DNA of 64,000 bases from Cellulomonas cellasea (GTDB taxonomy: Bacteria > Actinomycetota > Actinomycetes > Actinomycetales > Cellulomonadaceae), in assembly GCF_006538745.1 (NCBI RefSeq), contig NZ_BJLR01000016.1, forward strand, positions 186,001 to 250,000. Direction: 5' to 3'. The notes beneath the pieces are model-generated. The model did not search any database and had not been told where the DNA came from. It saw nothing but the letters and a program-made list of their open reading frames with translations. This document shows positions 9,433-18,700 of this stretch, in pieces. The translations under genes were made by a program, and so were the position numbers. The first letter of the stretch is position 1, and every line of letters starts with the position of its first letter.

Positions 9433-10443
9433 ATGGTGCAGTTCTCGCCCGTCACCGAGTGGTTGACGCAGGCGGACGACGTCGGGCACAAGTTCGCCCT
9501 GATGTTCGTCGCGATCGCGCTGTTCGTGGTCGTGATGGGGGCGATCCTCCTCGCGGTCGACCGGCCCAAGCGGGTCCCGCCGTGGGTCGTGCCCGTCGCG
9601 TTCCTCGGCCCGACGATCCTCGGGCTCGGGTTCGGTCTCGTGTACCCCGGGCTCCGGACCATCTGGGCCTCGCTGTTCGACGCGCGGGGCCAGAACTTCG
9701 TCGGGCTCGACAACTACGCGACCGCCTTCGGTGAGGAGTCGTTCCAGATCGTCCTGCGGAACACCCTGATGTGGGTGATCCTCGTGCCGATCGTCGCGAC
9801 GTTCGTCGGGCTCGTCTACGCGGTGCTCGTCGACCGCACGCGGTTCGAGTACCTCGCGAAGACCCTCGTCTTCCTCCCCATGGCGATCTCGATGGTCGGT
9901 GCGTCGATCATCTGGAAGTTCGTCTACGAGTACCGGCCCGACCAGAAGAACGTGAACCAGATCGGCCTGCTCAACCAGCTGCTCGTGTGGATCGGGCTCG
10001 AGCCGCAGCAGTTCCTGCTCAACCCGCCCGTGAACACGCTGTTCCTCATCGCGGTGATGATCTGGATCCAGGCCGGGTTCGCGATGACCGTCCTGTCGGC
10101 CGCGATCAAGGCCATCCCCGACGACATCGTCGAGGCCGCGCGGCTCGACGGGCTGCACGGCATCGGGATGTTCCGGCACATCACCGTCCCGAGCATCCGC
10201 CCCGCGCTCGTCGTCGTCGTGACCACGATCGCGATGGGCACGCTCAAGGTCTTCGACATCGTGCGCACGATGACCGGCGGCAACTTCGGTACCTCGGTCG
10301 TCGCGAACGAGTTCTACACGCAGAGCTTCCGGATCCGTGAGGTCGGCCTGGGCGCGGCGCTCGCGGTCATCCTGTTCGTGCTCGTCATCCCGCTGGTCGT
10401 CTACAACGTCCGCCAGCTCCGACTCTCCGAGGACATCCGATGA
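9433..10443 (+). CDS. aglF: Alpha-glucoside-type ABC transporter permease 1
   Basis: Inner-membrane permease of the importer, 336 residues. An N-terminal extra helix (about 22-42) precedes the usual six-helix MalF-type core, an arrangement I know from AglF. The cytoplasmic EAA loop that contacts the ATPase is EAARLDGLHGIGMFRHITVP. FLPMAISMVGASIIWKFVYEY is characteristic of this subfamily. GTGGAGGTGGAGC just upstream supplies the ribosome site for the ATG at 9433. It overlaps the next permease by ATGA (10440-10443). Confidence 0.9.
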   Translation: MVQFSPVTEWLTQADDVGHKFALMFVAIALFVVVMGAILLAVDRPKRVPPWVVPVAFLGPTILGLGFGLVYPGLRTIWASLFDARGQNFVGLDNYATAFGEESFQIVLRNTLMWVILVPIVATFVGLVYAVLVDRTRFEYLAKTLVFLPMAISMVGASIIWKFVYEYRPDQKNVNQIGLLNQLLVWIGLEPQQFLLNPPVNTLFLIAVMIWIQAGFAMTVLSAAIKAIPDDIVEAARLDGLHGIGMFRHITVPSIRPALVVVVTTIAMGTLKVFDIVRTMTGGNFGTSVVANEFYTQSFRIREVGLGAALAVILFVLVIPLVVYNVRQLRLSEDIR

Positions 10444-11390
10444 GCACAGGGATCCCGAGCATCGAGCTCGTCGACGGCGCCCAGCAGGCCGCCAAGGGGC
10501 GCCGGGAGCCCGGCCGGCTCGCGCGCATCGAGCGCCGCGCCGCCGCGGCCAAGGGCAAGATCAGCTCGCCGTGGGCCTCGACGCTGGCGATCATCATCGC
10601 CATCGCGTGGACGGTCCCCACGTTCGGGCTGCTGCTCACGTCGTTCCGCCCGCGCCTGGAGATCCGCCGGACCGGCTGGTGGACCTTCCCCGCGAACCCG
10701 GCGGTCACGTTCGAGAACTACTCCGACGTGCTGTTCGGCAGCTCGACGGCGTTCTCCACGTTCTTCGTGAACTCGCTCGTCATCACGATCCCCGCGGTGA
10801 TCATCCCGATCTCGCTCGCGCTGCTCGCGGCGTACGCGTTCGCGTGGATCGACTTCAAGGGCCGCAACATCCTGTTCGTCGCGGTGTTCGCGCTCCAGGT
10901 CATCCCGATCCAGGTCACGCTCATCCCGCTCCTCACGCAGTACGTGGACTGGGGGCTCGCGGGCTCGTTCTGGACGATCTGGCTCTCGCACTCGATCTTC
11001 GCGCTGCCGCTCGCGATCTTCCTGCTGCACAACTTCATGAAGGACATCCCGCCGTCCCTCGTCGAGGCCGCGCGGGTCGACGGCGCCGGGCACGTGAAGA
11101 TCTTCTTCCAGGTGCTCATGCCGCTCCTCACCCCGGCCATCGCGTCGTTCGCGATCTTCCAGTTCCTCTGGGTGTGGAACGACCTGCTCGTCGCGCTGAC
11201 CTTCGCGGGCGGCTCGACCGAGGTCGCGCCGCTCACCGTCCGCGTCGCCGAGCTCGCCGGCACGCGCGGCGCGCAGTGGCACATCCTCTCGGCCGGCGCG
11301 TTCGTGTCGATGATCGTGCCGCTCATCGTGTTCCTCGCGCTGCAGCGGTTCTTCGTGCGCGGGCTCCTCGCGGGGTCCGTCAAGGGCTGA
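10440..11390 (+). CDS. aglG: Alpha-glucoside-type ABC transporter permease 2
   Basis: Second permease of the importer, MalG type, 316 residues. A roughly 45-residue polar N-terminus precedes six membrane helices. The EAA loop is EAARVDGAGHVKIFFQVLMP. The start codon overlaps the aglF stop (ATGA), so the pair is translationally coupled. No ATPase gene follows: the operon ends at a strong hairpin (11420-11451). The importer therefore must borrow an ATPase, as sugar importers in Streptomyces and relatives do with MsiK. Confidence 0.92.
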   Translation: MSTGIPSIELVDGAQQAAKGRREPGRLARIERRAAAAKGKISSPWASTLAIIIAIAWTVPTFGLLLTSFRPRLEIRRTGWWTFPANPAVTFENYSDVLFGSSTAFSTFFVNSLVITIPAVIIPISLALLAAYAFAWIDFKGRNILFVAVFALQVIPIQVTLIPLLTQYVDWGLAGSFWTIWLSHSIFALPLAIFLLHNFMKDIPPSLVEAARVDGAGHVKIFFQVLMPLLTPAIASFAIFQFLWVWNDLLVALTFAGGSTEVAPLTVRVAELAGTRGAQWHILSAGAFVSMIVPLIVFLALQRFFVRGLLAGSVKG

Positions 11391-11419
11391 CGCGCAGCAC
11401 CGCACGTCCGCAGCACCGC

Positions 11420-11451
11420 ACCGCCCGCCCCGGGTCCTCGGGGCGGGCGGT
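11420..11451 (+). terminator. Terminator of the sugar importer operon
   Basis: Perfect 13-base arms (ACCGCCCGCCCCG and its complement) around a six-base loop, 30 bases after the aglG stop. No poly-T tail, as is common in actinobacteria. Confidence 0.85.
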
Positions 11452-11561
11452 CGGTGCGTCCGGGCTCGCGCGCCGCTGGCCGGCTGCTCCGTGCGGGCTC
11501 GTACGCTGCTCGGGGCGCGCGCACGCAGCCGGGCGCCCGTCCGACGACCCGGGGGAGACGC

Positions 11562-12458
11562 ATGACGGCCGACGTGCGCGCCGGCCGCGGCCTCCCGGCG
11601 CCGGTGCTGTTCCTCGGCTCCGGCCTCACGCAGTACCTCGGCGCGGCCCTCGCCGTCGGGCTGTTCGCGGTGCTGACCGCCCCGACCGTCGCGTGGCTGC
11701 GCATCGCGGTCTCGGCGCTCGTGCTCCTCGCGTGGCGCCGGCCGTGGCGCTTCCGGTGGACCCGCGCGGACCTGCTCGCCTCCGCGCTGTTCGGCGTGGT
11801 GCTCGCCGCGATGAACGTCGCCTTCTACGTCGCGATCGAGGTGCTCCCACTCGGCACGGCCGTCGCGGTCGAGTTCGCCGGACCCGTCGCGGTCGCCGCG
11901 CTGACCGGGCGGAGCGTGCGCGAGCGCGTCGCGATCGCCGTCGCCGCCGCCGGCGTGGTGCTGCTCGCCGGGGTCAGCCTCGACGCCGGGCCGGACGCCG
12001 GGCGCGGGCTCGTCGCGATCGGCGTCTCGGCGGTGTGCTGGGCCGGCTACATCCTGCTCGGGCGGCGCGTCGCGCACGGGCGCGCCGACGGGGACGCGGG
12101 GGCCGGGGGCGCGGACGGGCCCGACGGGGTCTCGTCGCTCGCCGTGGCGATGACCGTCGGCGCGCTCGTCTTCGCCCCGTTCCTCGCGGCGCCCGCCGCG
12201 CCGGTGCTGCGCGACCCCCACCTGCTCCTGCTGGTCGTCGGCATCGCGGTGTTCTCGTCGGTCGTGCCCTACGCGATCGAGCAGGTCGTGCTGCGCCGCG
12301 TGACCGCCGCGACCTTCGCGGTGCTGCTCGCGATGCTCCCGGCGACGGCGGCCGTCACGGGTGTGGTCGTCCTGCGCCAGCTCCCGACCTGGGGTGAGGT
12401 CGCCGGGCTCGCGCTCGTGTCCGTCGCGATCGTGCTCTCGGCCCGCCGCACCGGGTGA
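11562..12458 (+). CDS. EamA-family (DMT) transporter
   Basis: Membrane exporter of the drug/metabolite transporter superfamily, 298 residues with about ten hydrophobic helices in two five-helix EamA halves. The second half contains VPYAIEQVVLRRVTAATFAVLLAM, which resembles RhtA-like homoserine/threonine exporters. A Gly/Asp-rich cytoplasmic loop (about 165-185) joins the halves. GGGGGAGACGC precedes the ATG at 11562; open frame upstream is not counted. It stands alone after the importer terminator. The substrate is unknown; amino acid efflux is the best guess. Confidence 0.86.
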   Translation: MTADVRAGRGLPAPVLFLGSGLTQYLGAALAVGLFAVLTAPTVAWLRIAVSALVLLAWRRPWRFRWTRADLLASALFGVVLAAMNVAFYVAIEVLPLGTAVAVEFAGPVAVAALTGRSVRERVAIAVAAAGVVLLAGVSLDAGPDAGRGLVAIGVSAVCWAGYILLGRRVAHGRADGDAGAGGADGPDGVSSLAVAMTVGALVFAPFLAAPAAPVLRDPHLLLLVVGIAVFSSVVPYAIEQVVLRRVTAATFAVLLAMLPATAAVTGVVVLRQLPTWGEVAGLALVSVAIVLSARRTG

Positions 12459-12490
12459 CGCGCGCCTCGGCAGGTCGCCCCCGCGAGACT

Positions 12491-12562
12491 CGCGCCCGAG
12501 GGCGCGCAGCCGACAAGTCGCGCCTGACAGGCGCCCTACGGATCGCGCCCCGACAGGGCGCG
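12491..12562. terminator. Three successive hairpins between convergent genes
   Basis: Three perfect stems stand in a row: CGCGCCC/GGGCGCG (12491-12506), GCGCC-TGACA-GGCGC (12520-12534) and CGCGCCC-CGACA-GGGCGCG (12544-12562). They sit between the EamA gene (+) and the proteasome activator gene (-), so they likely stop transcription from both sides. The last two loops share the GACA core, suggesting duplication. Confidence 0.7.
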
Positions 12563-12563
12563 C

Positions 12564-13283
12564 CTACAGATACTGCCCGGGTCGCTGCCGCGGGTCGGCC
12601 GGCTCGCCGCCGGGGGCCCCGTGCGCCGGGCCGCCGAGCCCGCCGGGCACCGCGGCGCCGGGCGGCAGCGCGCGGCGCATCTGCGTGAGCTGCGCCTGCG
12701 CCGCCATCTGCTGCGCGACGAGCGCCGTCTGGATCCCGTGGAACAAACCCTCGAGCCACCCCACGAGCTGTGCCTGCGCGATGCGCAGCTCGGCGTCGCT
12801 CGGCGCGCGGTCCTCCGAGAACGGCAGCGTGATGCGGTGGAGCTCGTCGAGCAGCTCGGGGGACAGGCCCTCCTCGAGCTCGCGCAGCGACCGCTCGTGC
12901 ACCTCGGCGAGCCGGGCGCGGGCGGCGTCGTCGAGCGGCGCGCTGCGCACCTCGTCGAGCAGCTGCTTGATCATCGTCCCGATCCGCATGACCTTCGCGG
13001 GCTGCCCGACCATCGTCGCCGGGTCCTCGCCGCCCGCGGCGTCCTCGTCCGTGCCGTCGTGCGCGCCGCCGGACCCGGCGTCCGCGCGGTGCTCCGCGGG
13101 GGCGACGGGGCGGCCGTCCGGCCCGACCACGACGACGCGCGGTCCGTGCCGACCGTCGACGGGCAGCGCGTGCGCGGTCGGCTCCTCGGCGACGGGGGCG
13201 GCCGGGGCGTCCGGCCGCGGCTCGGCGGGCGCGTGCCCGGTGGGGGAGTCGGGGGCGTGCTCGTCGCTCGTGTGCTCACTCAT
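12564..13283 (-). CDS. bpa: Bacterial proteasome activator Bpa/PafE
   Basis: ATP-independent ring-forming activator that opens the 20S proteasome gate for unfolded or damaged proteins. The 239-residue protein has a disordered Pro/Asp-rich N-terminus (1-65), a helical core (about 95-205, with MRIGTMIKQLLDEVR and the glutamine-rich helix around QQMAAQAQLTQM) and a C-terminus ending GQYL. GQYL is the same terminal motif by which Mycobacterium Bpa docks on the proteasome. It starts at ATG 13283, and the divergent AGE epimerase begins 66 bases away. Its presence implies a proteasome elsewhere in the genome; none of those genes are in this window. Confidence 0.92.
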   Translation of the reverse strand: MSEHTSDEHAPDSPTGHAPAEPRPDAPAAPVAEEPTAHALPVDGRHGPRVVVVGPDGRPVAPAEHRADAGSGGAHDGTDEDAAGGEDPATMVGQPAKVMRIGTMIKQLLDEVRSAPLDDAARARLAEVHERSLRELEEGLSPELLDELHRITLPFSEDRAPSDAELRIAQAQLVGWLEGLFHGIQTALVAQQMAAQAQLTQMRRALPPGAAVPGGLGGPAHGAPGGEPADPRQRPGQYL

Positions 13284-13348
13284 CGGGGCATTCTCGCCGC
13301 ATCGAGCGCGCACCGCAGGGCTTCGGCGCCCTGGATAGGCTGACGCGC

Positions 13349-14584
13349 ATGACGTGGCTCGCGACCCCTGCCCATGCCCGCTGGCTCGAGCAGGAGACGG
13401 ACCGCCTGCTGGCCTTCGGCGGACCGTCCGCGGTCCCGGGGCGCGGGTTCGCGCGGCTCGACGAGCAGGGCGCGCCGGTCGACGGCCCCGCGGAGCTGTG
13501 GATCACGTGCCGCATGACGCACGTCTACTCCCTGGGCGTCCTGCTCGGCCGCCCGGGCTCGGGCGCGCTCGTCGACCACGGGATCGCGGCGCTCGACGGG
13601 CTGTTCCGCGACCGCGAGCACGGCGGCTGGTTCGCGGAGGTCGGCCACGACGGGCCGCTCGACGCGGACAAGGCCGCCTACCCGCACGCGTTCGTGGTGC
13701 TCGCCGCGTCGAGCGCGACCGCCGCGGGACGGCCCGGCGCCCGCGCGCTGCTCGACGAGGCGCTCGCCGTCTCCGAGCAGCACTTCTGGGACGACGAGGC
13801 GGGCATGGCGGTCGAGAGCTGGGACCGCACGTTCACCGAGCTCGACGCCTACCGGGGCGTCAACGCGAACATGCACACCGTCGAGGCGTACCTGGCCGCC
13901 GCGGACGTCACCGGGCACCGGGTCTGGCTCAACCGGGCCGTGCGCGTCGTCGAGCGGGTCGTGCACGGGTACGCGCGCGAGAACCACTGGCGCATCCCCG
14001 AGCACTTCGACTCCGCGTGGCAGCCCGACCTCGAGTACAACGCCGACGCCCCGGCGCACCCGTTCCGCCCCTACGGCGCGACGATCGGCCACTGGCTCGA
14101 GTGGGCCCGCCTCACGCTGCACGCCCGCGCGGCGCTCACGGCCCGCGGCGACGTCGCGCCGGACTGGATGCTCGACGACGCGGTCGCGCTGTTCGACGCG
14201 TCGGTCGCCGAGGGCTGGGACGTCGATGGCGCACCGGGCTTCGTGTACACGGTCGACTGGGCCGGCGCCCCCGTCGTGCGCGAGCGCATGCACTGGGTCG
14301 TCGCCGAGGGCATCGCCGCCGCGGCCGCGCTGCACGCCGCGACGGGCGACGAGCGCTTCGACACCTGGTACCGGACGTGGTGGGACTACGCCGCGCTGTT
14401 CCTGCTCGACCGCGACGGCGGGTCGTGGTGGCACGAGCTCGGCACGGACAACCGGGTCTCCCGCACGGTGTGGGAGGGCAAGGCCGACCTCTACCACGCC
14501 GTGCAGGCCACGCTCATCCCGCGCCTGCCGCTCACGCCCGTGCTGGCACCGGCGCTCGCGGCGGGCGCGCTCGACCTGGCCTGA
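13349..14584 (+). CDS. AGE-family sugar epimerase/isomerase
   Basis: Cytosolic (alpha/alpha)6-barrel enzyme of the N-acylglucosamine 2-epimerase family, 411 residues, typical length. Visible signatures include ELWITCRMTHVYSLG, NANMHTVEAYLAAADVTG (catalytic-site histidine) and the C-terminal LGTDNRVSRTVWEGKADLYHA, which match the mannose isomerase/sulfoquinovose isomerase-like branch more than GlcNAc epimerases. It is expected to interconvert aldose and ketose or epimerise at C2. The first residues TWLATPAHARWLEQET fit the family start at ATG 13349. There is no sugar operon around it to narrow the substrate. Confidence 0.88.
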   Translation: MTWLATPAHARWLEQETDRLLAFGGPSAVPGRGFARLDEQGAPVDGPAELWITCRMTHVYSLGVLLGRPGSGALVDHGIAALDGLFRDREHGGWFAEVGHDGPLDADKAAYPHAFVVLAASSATAAGRPGARALLDEALAVSEQHFWDDEAGMAVESWDRTFTELDAYRGVNANMHTVEAYLAAADVTGHRVWLNRAVRVVERVVHGYARENHWRIPEHFDSAWQPDLEYNADAPAHPFRPYGATIGHWLEWARLTLHARAALTARGDVAPDWMLDDAVALFDASVAEGWDVDGAPGFVYTVDWAGAPVVRERMHWVVAEGIAAAAALHAATGDERFDTWYRTWWDYAALFLLDRDGGSWWHELGTDNRVSRTVWEGKADLYHAVQATLIPRLPLTPVLAPALAAGALDLA

Positions 14585-14623
14585 GCCGGACCCGACAGCC
14601 GGGCGCGCCGAGCGCCGGGCGGG

Positions 14624-15616
14624 TCAGGTCGTCAGCAGCACCTTCCCGAAGACCTCGCCCGAGTCGAGCAGGCGGTGCGCGTCCGCCGCCCGCTCGAGCG
14701 GGAGCCGCGCGTGCACGACCGGCCGGACGCGCCCGTCGGCGAGCATCGGCCACACGTGCTCCCGCACCGCGGCGACGAGCGCCGTCTTCTCGGCGGACGG
14801 GCGCGAGCGCAGCGTCGTCCCGGCCACGGTGAGCCGCTTCGCGAGCAGGTGCCCGAGGTCGATCTCGGCCCGCCGGCCGCGCTGCAGACCGATGACGACG
14901 AGCCGCCCGTCGGTCGCGAGCACCCCCAGGTTGTCCGCGAGAGCACCCGCACCGAGCACGTCGAGCACCAGATCGACCCCACGACCCGCCGTCGCGTCGC
15001 TGACGGCCCGGGTGAAAAGGCCGGCCCGGTGGTCGATGCCGACGGCCGCACCGAGCTCCTCGCACCGCGCGGCGCGCTCCGGACCCCCCGCGGTCGCCAG
15101 CACGCGCGCCCCGAGCGCCGCGGCGAGCTGCACCGCGACGGACCCGACGCCGCCCGAGCCGCCCTGCACGAGGACGTCCTCACCCGCGCGCAGCCGCCCG
15201 ACGTCGACGAGGTTGGACCACGCGGTGCACACCGCCTCCGGGAGGCCGGCCGCGTCCACGAGGTCGGTGCCGTCGGGCACGGGAAGCACGTGACCTGCAG
15301 GAACGGTCACCCGCGACGCGTAGCCGCCGCCCGCGAGCAGCGCCGCGACCCGGTCGCCGACCGCCCAGCCGCCGTCCTGGGGGCCCGCCACGCCCTCCCC
15401 GAGCGAGGCCACGACGCCCGCGACCTCGAGCCCCGGCCAGGCGGGGGCGCCGGGCGGCGGCGGGTAGCTGCCGGCCCGCTGCAGGAGGTCCGCGCGGTTG
15501 ACCCCCGCGGCGACCACGTCGAGCAGCACCTCGCCGGGCCCGGGGACCGGATCGGGCATCTCGTGACACACCAGGACATCCGGACCGCCGGGACGGGCGG
15601 CTTCGACGGCTCGCAC
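14624..15616 (-). CDS. NADPH:quinone oxidoreductase, zeta-crystallin type
   Basis: Zinc-independent medium-chain dehydrogenase/reductase, about 330 residues, reducing quinones or enones with NADPH in the cytosol. The N-terminal catalytic domain has GVNRADLLQRAGSYP, a family signature. The Rossmann domain has GGSGGVGSVAVQLA for the cofactor. The frame is open well upstream, but homology starts at RAVEAARPGGPDVLV, so I choose GTG 15616; GTG 15625, three codons earlier, is an equally good reading. It is convergent with the AGE gene and divergent from the conservon. Confidence 0.88.
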   Translation of the reverse strand: MRAVEAARPGGPDVLVCHEMPDPVPGPGEVLLDVVAAGVNRADLLQRAGSYPPPPGAPAWPGLEVAGVVASLGEGVAGPQDGGWAVGDRVAALLAGGGYASRVTVPAGHVLPVPDGTDLVDAAGLPEAVCTAWSNLVDVGRLRAGEDVLVQGGSGGVGSVAVQLAAALGARVLATAGGPERAARCEELGAAVGIDHRAGLFTRAVSDATAGRGVDLVLDVLGAGALADNLGVLATDGRLVVIGLQRGRRAEIDLGHLLAKRLTVAGTTLRSRPSAEKTALVAAVREHVWPMLADGRVRPVVHARLPLERAADAHRLLDSGEVFGKVLLTT

Positions 15617-15797
15617 GGCCTCCACGTTAGGGGGACCCGGGGCGTACCGCTGCGGGTGAGGTCGTGGCAAACTCTGCGCGGGGCTAATGGTCCACTGTCC
15701 AGTAGCCGATGAGAAGCGTGCGGCAACCTCTCCACAGAGTGGTTCCGTCGGGCGTCGTCGGTGCGACGCCCGCGTCGGGTGAAGGAAAGAGGTCGAC

Positions 15798-18700
15798 ATG
15801 CTGCGCAGGCTTGGCATCCGCGCCAAGGTTCTGGCTGTCCTCGCCGTGCCCATGATCGTGCTGCTCATCGCTGGTGGATACATCTCGTACGGGGCTTTCC
15901 GCTCGGCGAAGACCGCTGCCGCTGCTGCCACCGTCGTGGAGGTCCTGGACGCGTACGCCCCCCTCGGGGCGAATCTTCAGACCGAGCGCGCACTCTCGCT
16001 GTCCCCTGCCAGGGACCAGGCCCAGCTGGACGCGGCCCGTGCCGCGACGGACAAGACGCTCGCCGAGCTGAAGCCGCTCACGGCACGCATCGACCAGGAC
16101 GAGTTCCCGGCCAGCGTGACCGCGGCGTTCGCCGAGTCCCAGCTCGCGCACAACGAGATGCTCCCGGCCGTCCGCCGCTCGGTGGACACGGACTCGCAGG
16201 CCGCGATCATCAAGCGCAACTACGACCAGATCATCGGCGGGCAGATCCAGCTCGTCGGTCAGGTCGCCGAGACGATGGACGACCGCGAGATCGCGCAGTA
16301 CGTCACGGCGTACCACGAGCTCGTGACCCTCGCCGAGAGCCTCGCGAACGAGCTCACGCAGGGTACGGGCCTCATCCTCACGCAGGCCTCGTCGCCCGCC
16401 GCGGTGCGCAACTTCGACACCCAGACGACGTCGACCGAGCTCGCCCGTGCCAACGCCCGCATCGCGCTCGCCTCGCTCGGCAACACGGACATCCGCCTCC
16501 CCAGCGAGGACCCGACCTCCGACTTCACGCGCAAGCGGAACCTCCTCACGACCGGCAACGCCGGCTCCGTGGCCGCGGTCGACCGCGTCGCGTGGACCGA
16601 GGACATCCAGAAGCAGCTCGTCAGCATCAACGACGTGCGTATCGAGATGCTCGCCGAGGGCAAGGCCGAGGCCGACGTGGCCGCCGGCCAGGAACGCACC
16701 GCCGCGATCATCACCATCGTGATCTCGCTGCTCGCGGCCATCGCGTCCTTCGCCTTCGCGATCGTCGTCGCCCGAGGCATCACCGTCCCGCTGCGACGCC
16801 TCACGGCCGCCGCCGGTGACGTCCGCGAGCAGCTCCCCAAGCTCGTCGAGCAGGTCGCGGTCCCCGGTGAGGGGCCCGGTCTGGAGCTCGTGCAGATCCC
16901 GGTCGAGTCGTCCGACGAGGTCGGCCAGCTGGCCGCCGCGTTCAACTCCGTCAACGCGACGACCCTCCAGGTCGCGCAGGAGCAGGCCGCCCTGCGTGGC
17001 TCGATCGCGGAGATGTTCATCAACGTCGCCCGCCGTGACCAGGTCCTCCTCAACCGCCAGCTGTCGTTCATCGACTCGCTCGAGCGCTCCGAGGAAGACC
17101 CGAACACGCTGGCGAACCTGTTCCGCCTCGACCACCTCGCGACCCGTATGCGACGCAACGCGGAGTCGCTCCTCGTCCTCGCCGGCATCGACTCGGGCCG
17201 CCGCGTCCGCGACGCCATGCCGCTCTCGGACGTCATCCGCACCGCCTCGTCGGAGATCGAGCAGTACGACCGCGTGGAGCTCGACCTCACGGTCGACCCG
17301 CAGATGCTCGGCTTCAACGCCCTGAGCGCCGCCCACCTGCTCGCCGAGCTCCTCGAGAACGCGACGATCTTCTCCGAGCCGGAGACGCCCGTCGAGGTCA
17401 AGACCGGTGTCGTCGGCGAGTTCGTGATCGTCCAGGTCCTCGACCACGGCCTCGGGATGTCCGACGTCGAGCTCGAGTCGGCCAACGAGAAGATCCGCTC
17501 GACGTCCGCCAGCGACTCCCTCGGCGCCCAGCGCCTCGGTCTCTTCGTCGTCGGCCGCATCGCCCACCGCCTCGGCGCGGAGGTCACCCTCGCGAAGAGC
17601 CCGCGCGGCACCGGCACGGTCACGACCGTCCGGTTCCCCGTGACGCTGTTCACGACGAACGAGAGCCCCGTCTTCGGCTCGATGCCCCCGCAGCAGGCGC
17701 TGACCCAGGCGCCCGAGCGGCGCATCCCGGTCGCCGAGGAGGCGCCCGTCGTCGAGGCGGTCGACCTCCAGGCGCTGACCGACGGCGAGACGTCGCTCGG
17801 CCTGCCCCGCCGGCGGCTGCGCGGCGACGAGGACTCCTCGGAGATCCCCCTGCCGCAGAACCCGGTGCTCCCGCAGCGGTCCCACAAGACGTTCGACGAG
17901 AGCAAGATCGTCCTCCCGCAGGCGCAGGCGACGACCCTGTCGCCCGAGATCGGCGACAGCTCCGGCTGGACGCCCGCGATCCAGGCGGCCCCGGTCAAGT
18001 CCGGCCTGCCGACCCGTTCGCGGGCGGCGACCCCGGCCTGGGCGCAGCCGGAGGAGGAGGCCACGCCGGCCCCCGCCGCCCCGGCCGCACCCGAGGCGCG
18101 CGTCGGCCTGTTCTCCGGCTTCCGCACCCGTGGCGACCTGCCCGCGCCGGCTCCGGCCGACCTCCCGGGCGCGCCGCAGCGCGACGAGCAGGCGGACGCC
18201 CCGCGGCGTCCCGCGCAGGGCTTCGTCGTCCCGGGCCTCGTGCCCGACGAGGACGAGTCCTCCACGAGCTCGTGGAGCCAGGGCTGGGACGAGCAGCCTG
18301 CCGCTGCCGAGCCCGCCGCTGCACCCGCCGCGGAGGAGACCGAGTCGTGGGCACCCGCCCAGGGCTGGGACGCCCCCGCCGAGCAGCACGCCGCGCCGGT
18401 CGCCGAGGAGTGGGCCCCGGCCCCGTCCTGGGAGCAGGCGCCGGAGCGCGCCGAGGAGCCCGCACCGTGGGCCGCGACGTCGAGCTGGGAGCAGGCCCCC
18501 GAGCCCGCACCGCAGGTCGAGGCGTGGTCCCCGACCCCCGCGTGGGAGGACTCCGCGCCGCTGTCCGGCGCACCCCGCGTCGAGGACGCCCCGGCCGCGC
18601 ACGCCCCGGTCGAGCACACCGAGCACGTGGAGCACGTCGAGCAGAGCACCGCTGCCGAGGCCTGGGAGCCGACGCCGGTCGCCGAGCGCACGCGTGAGCC

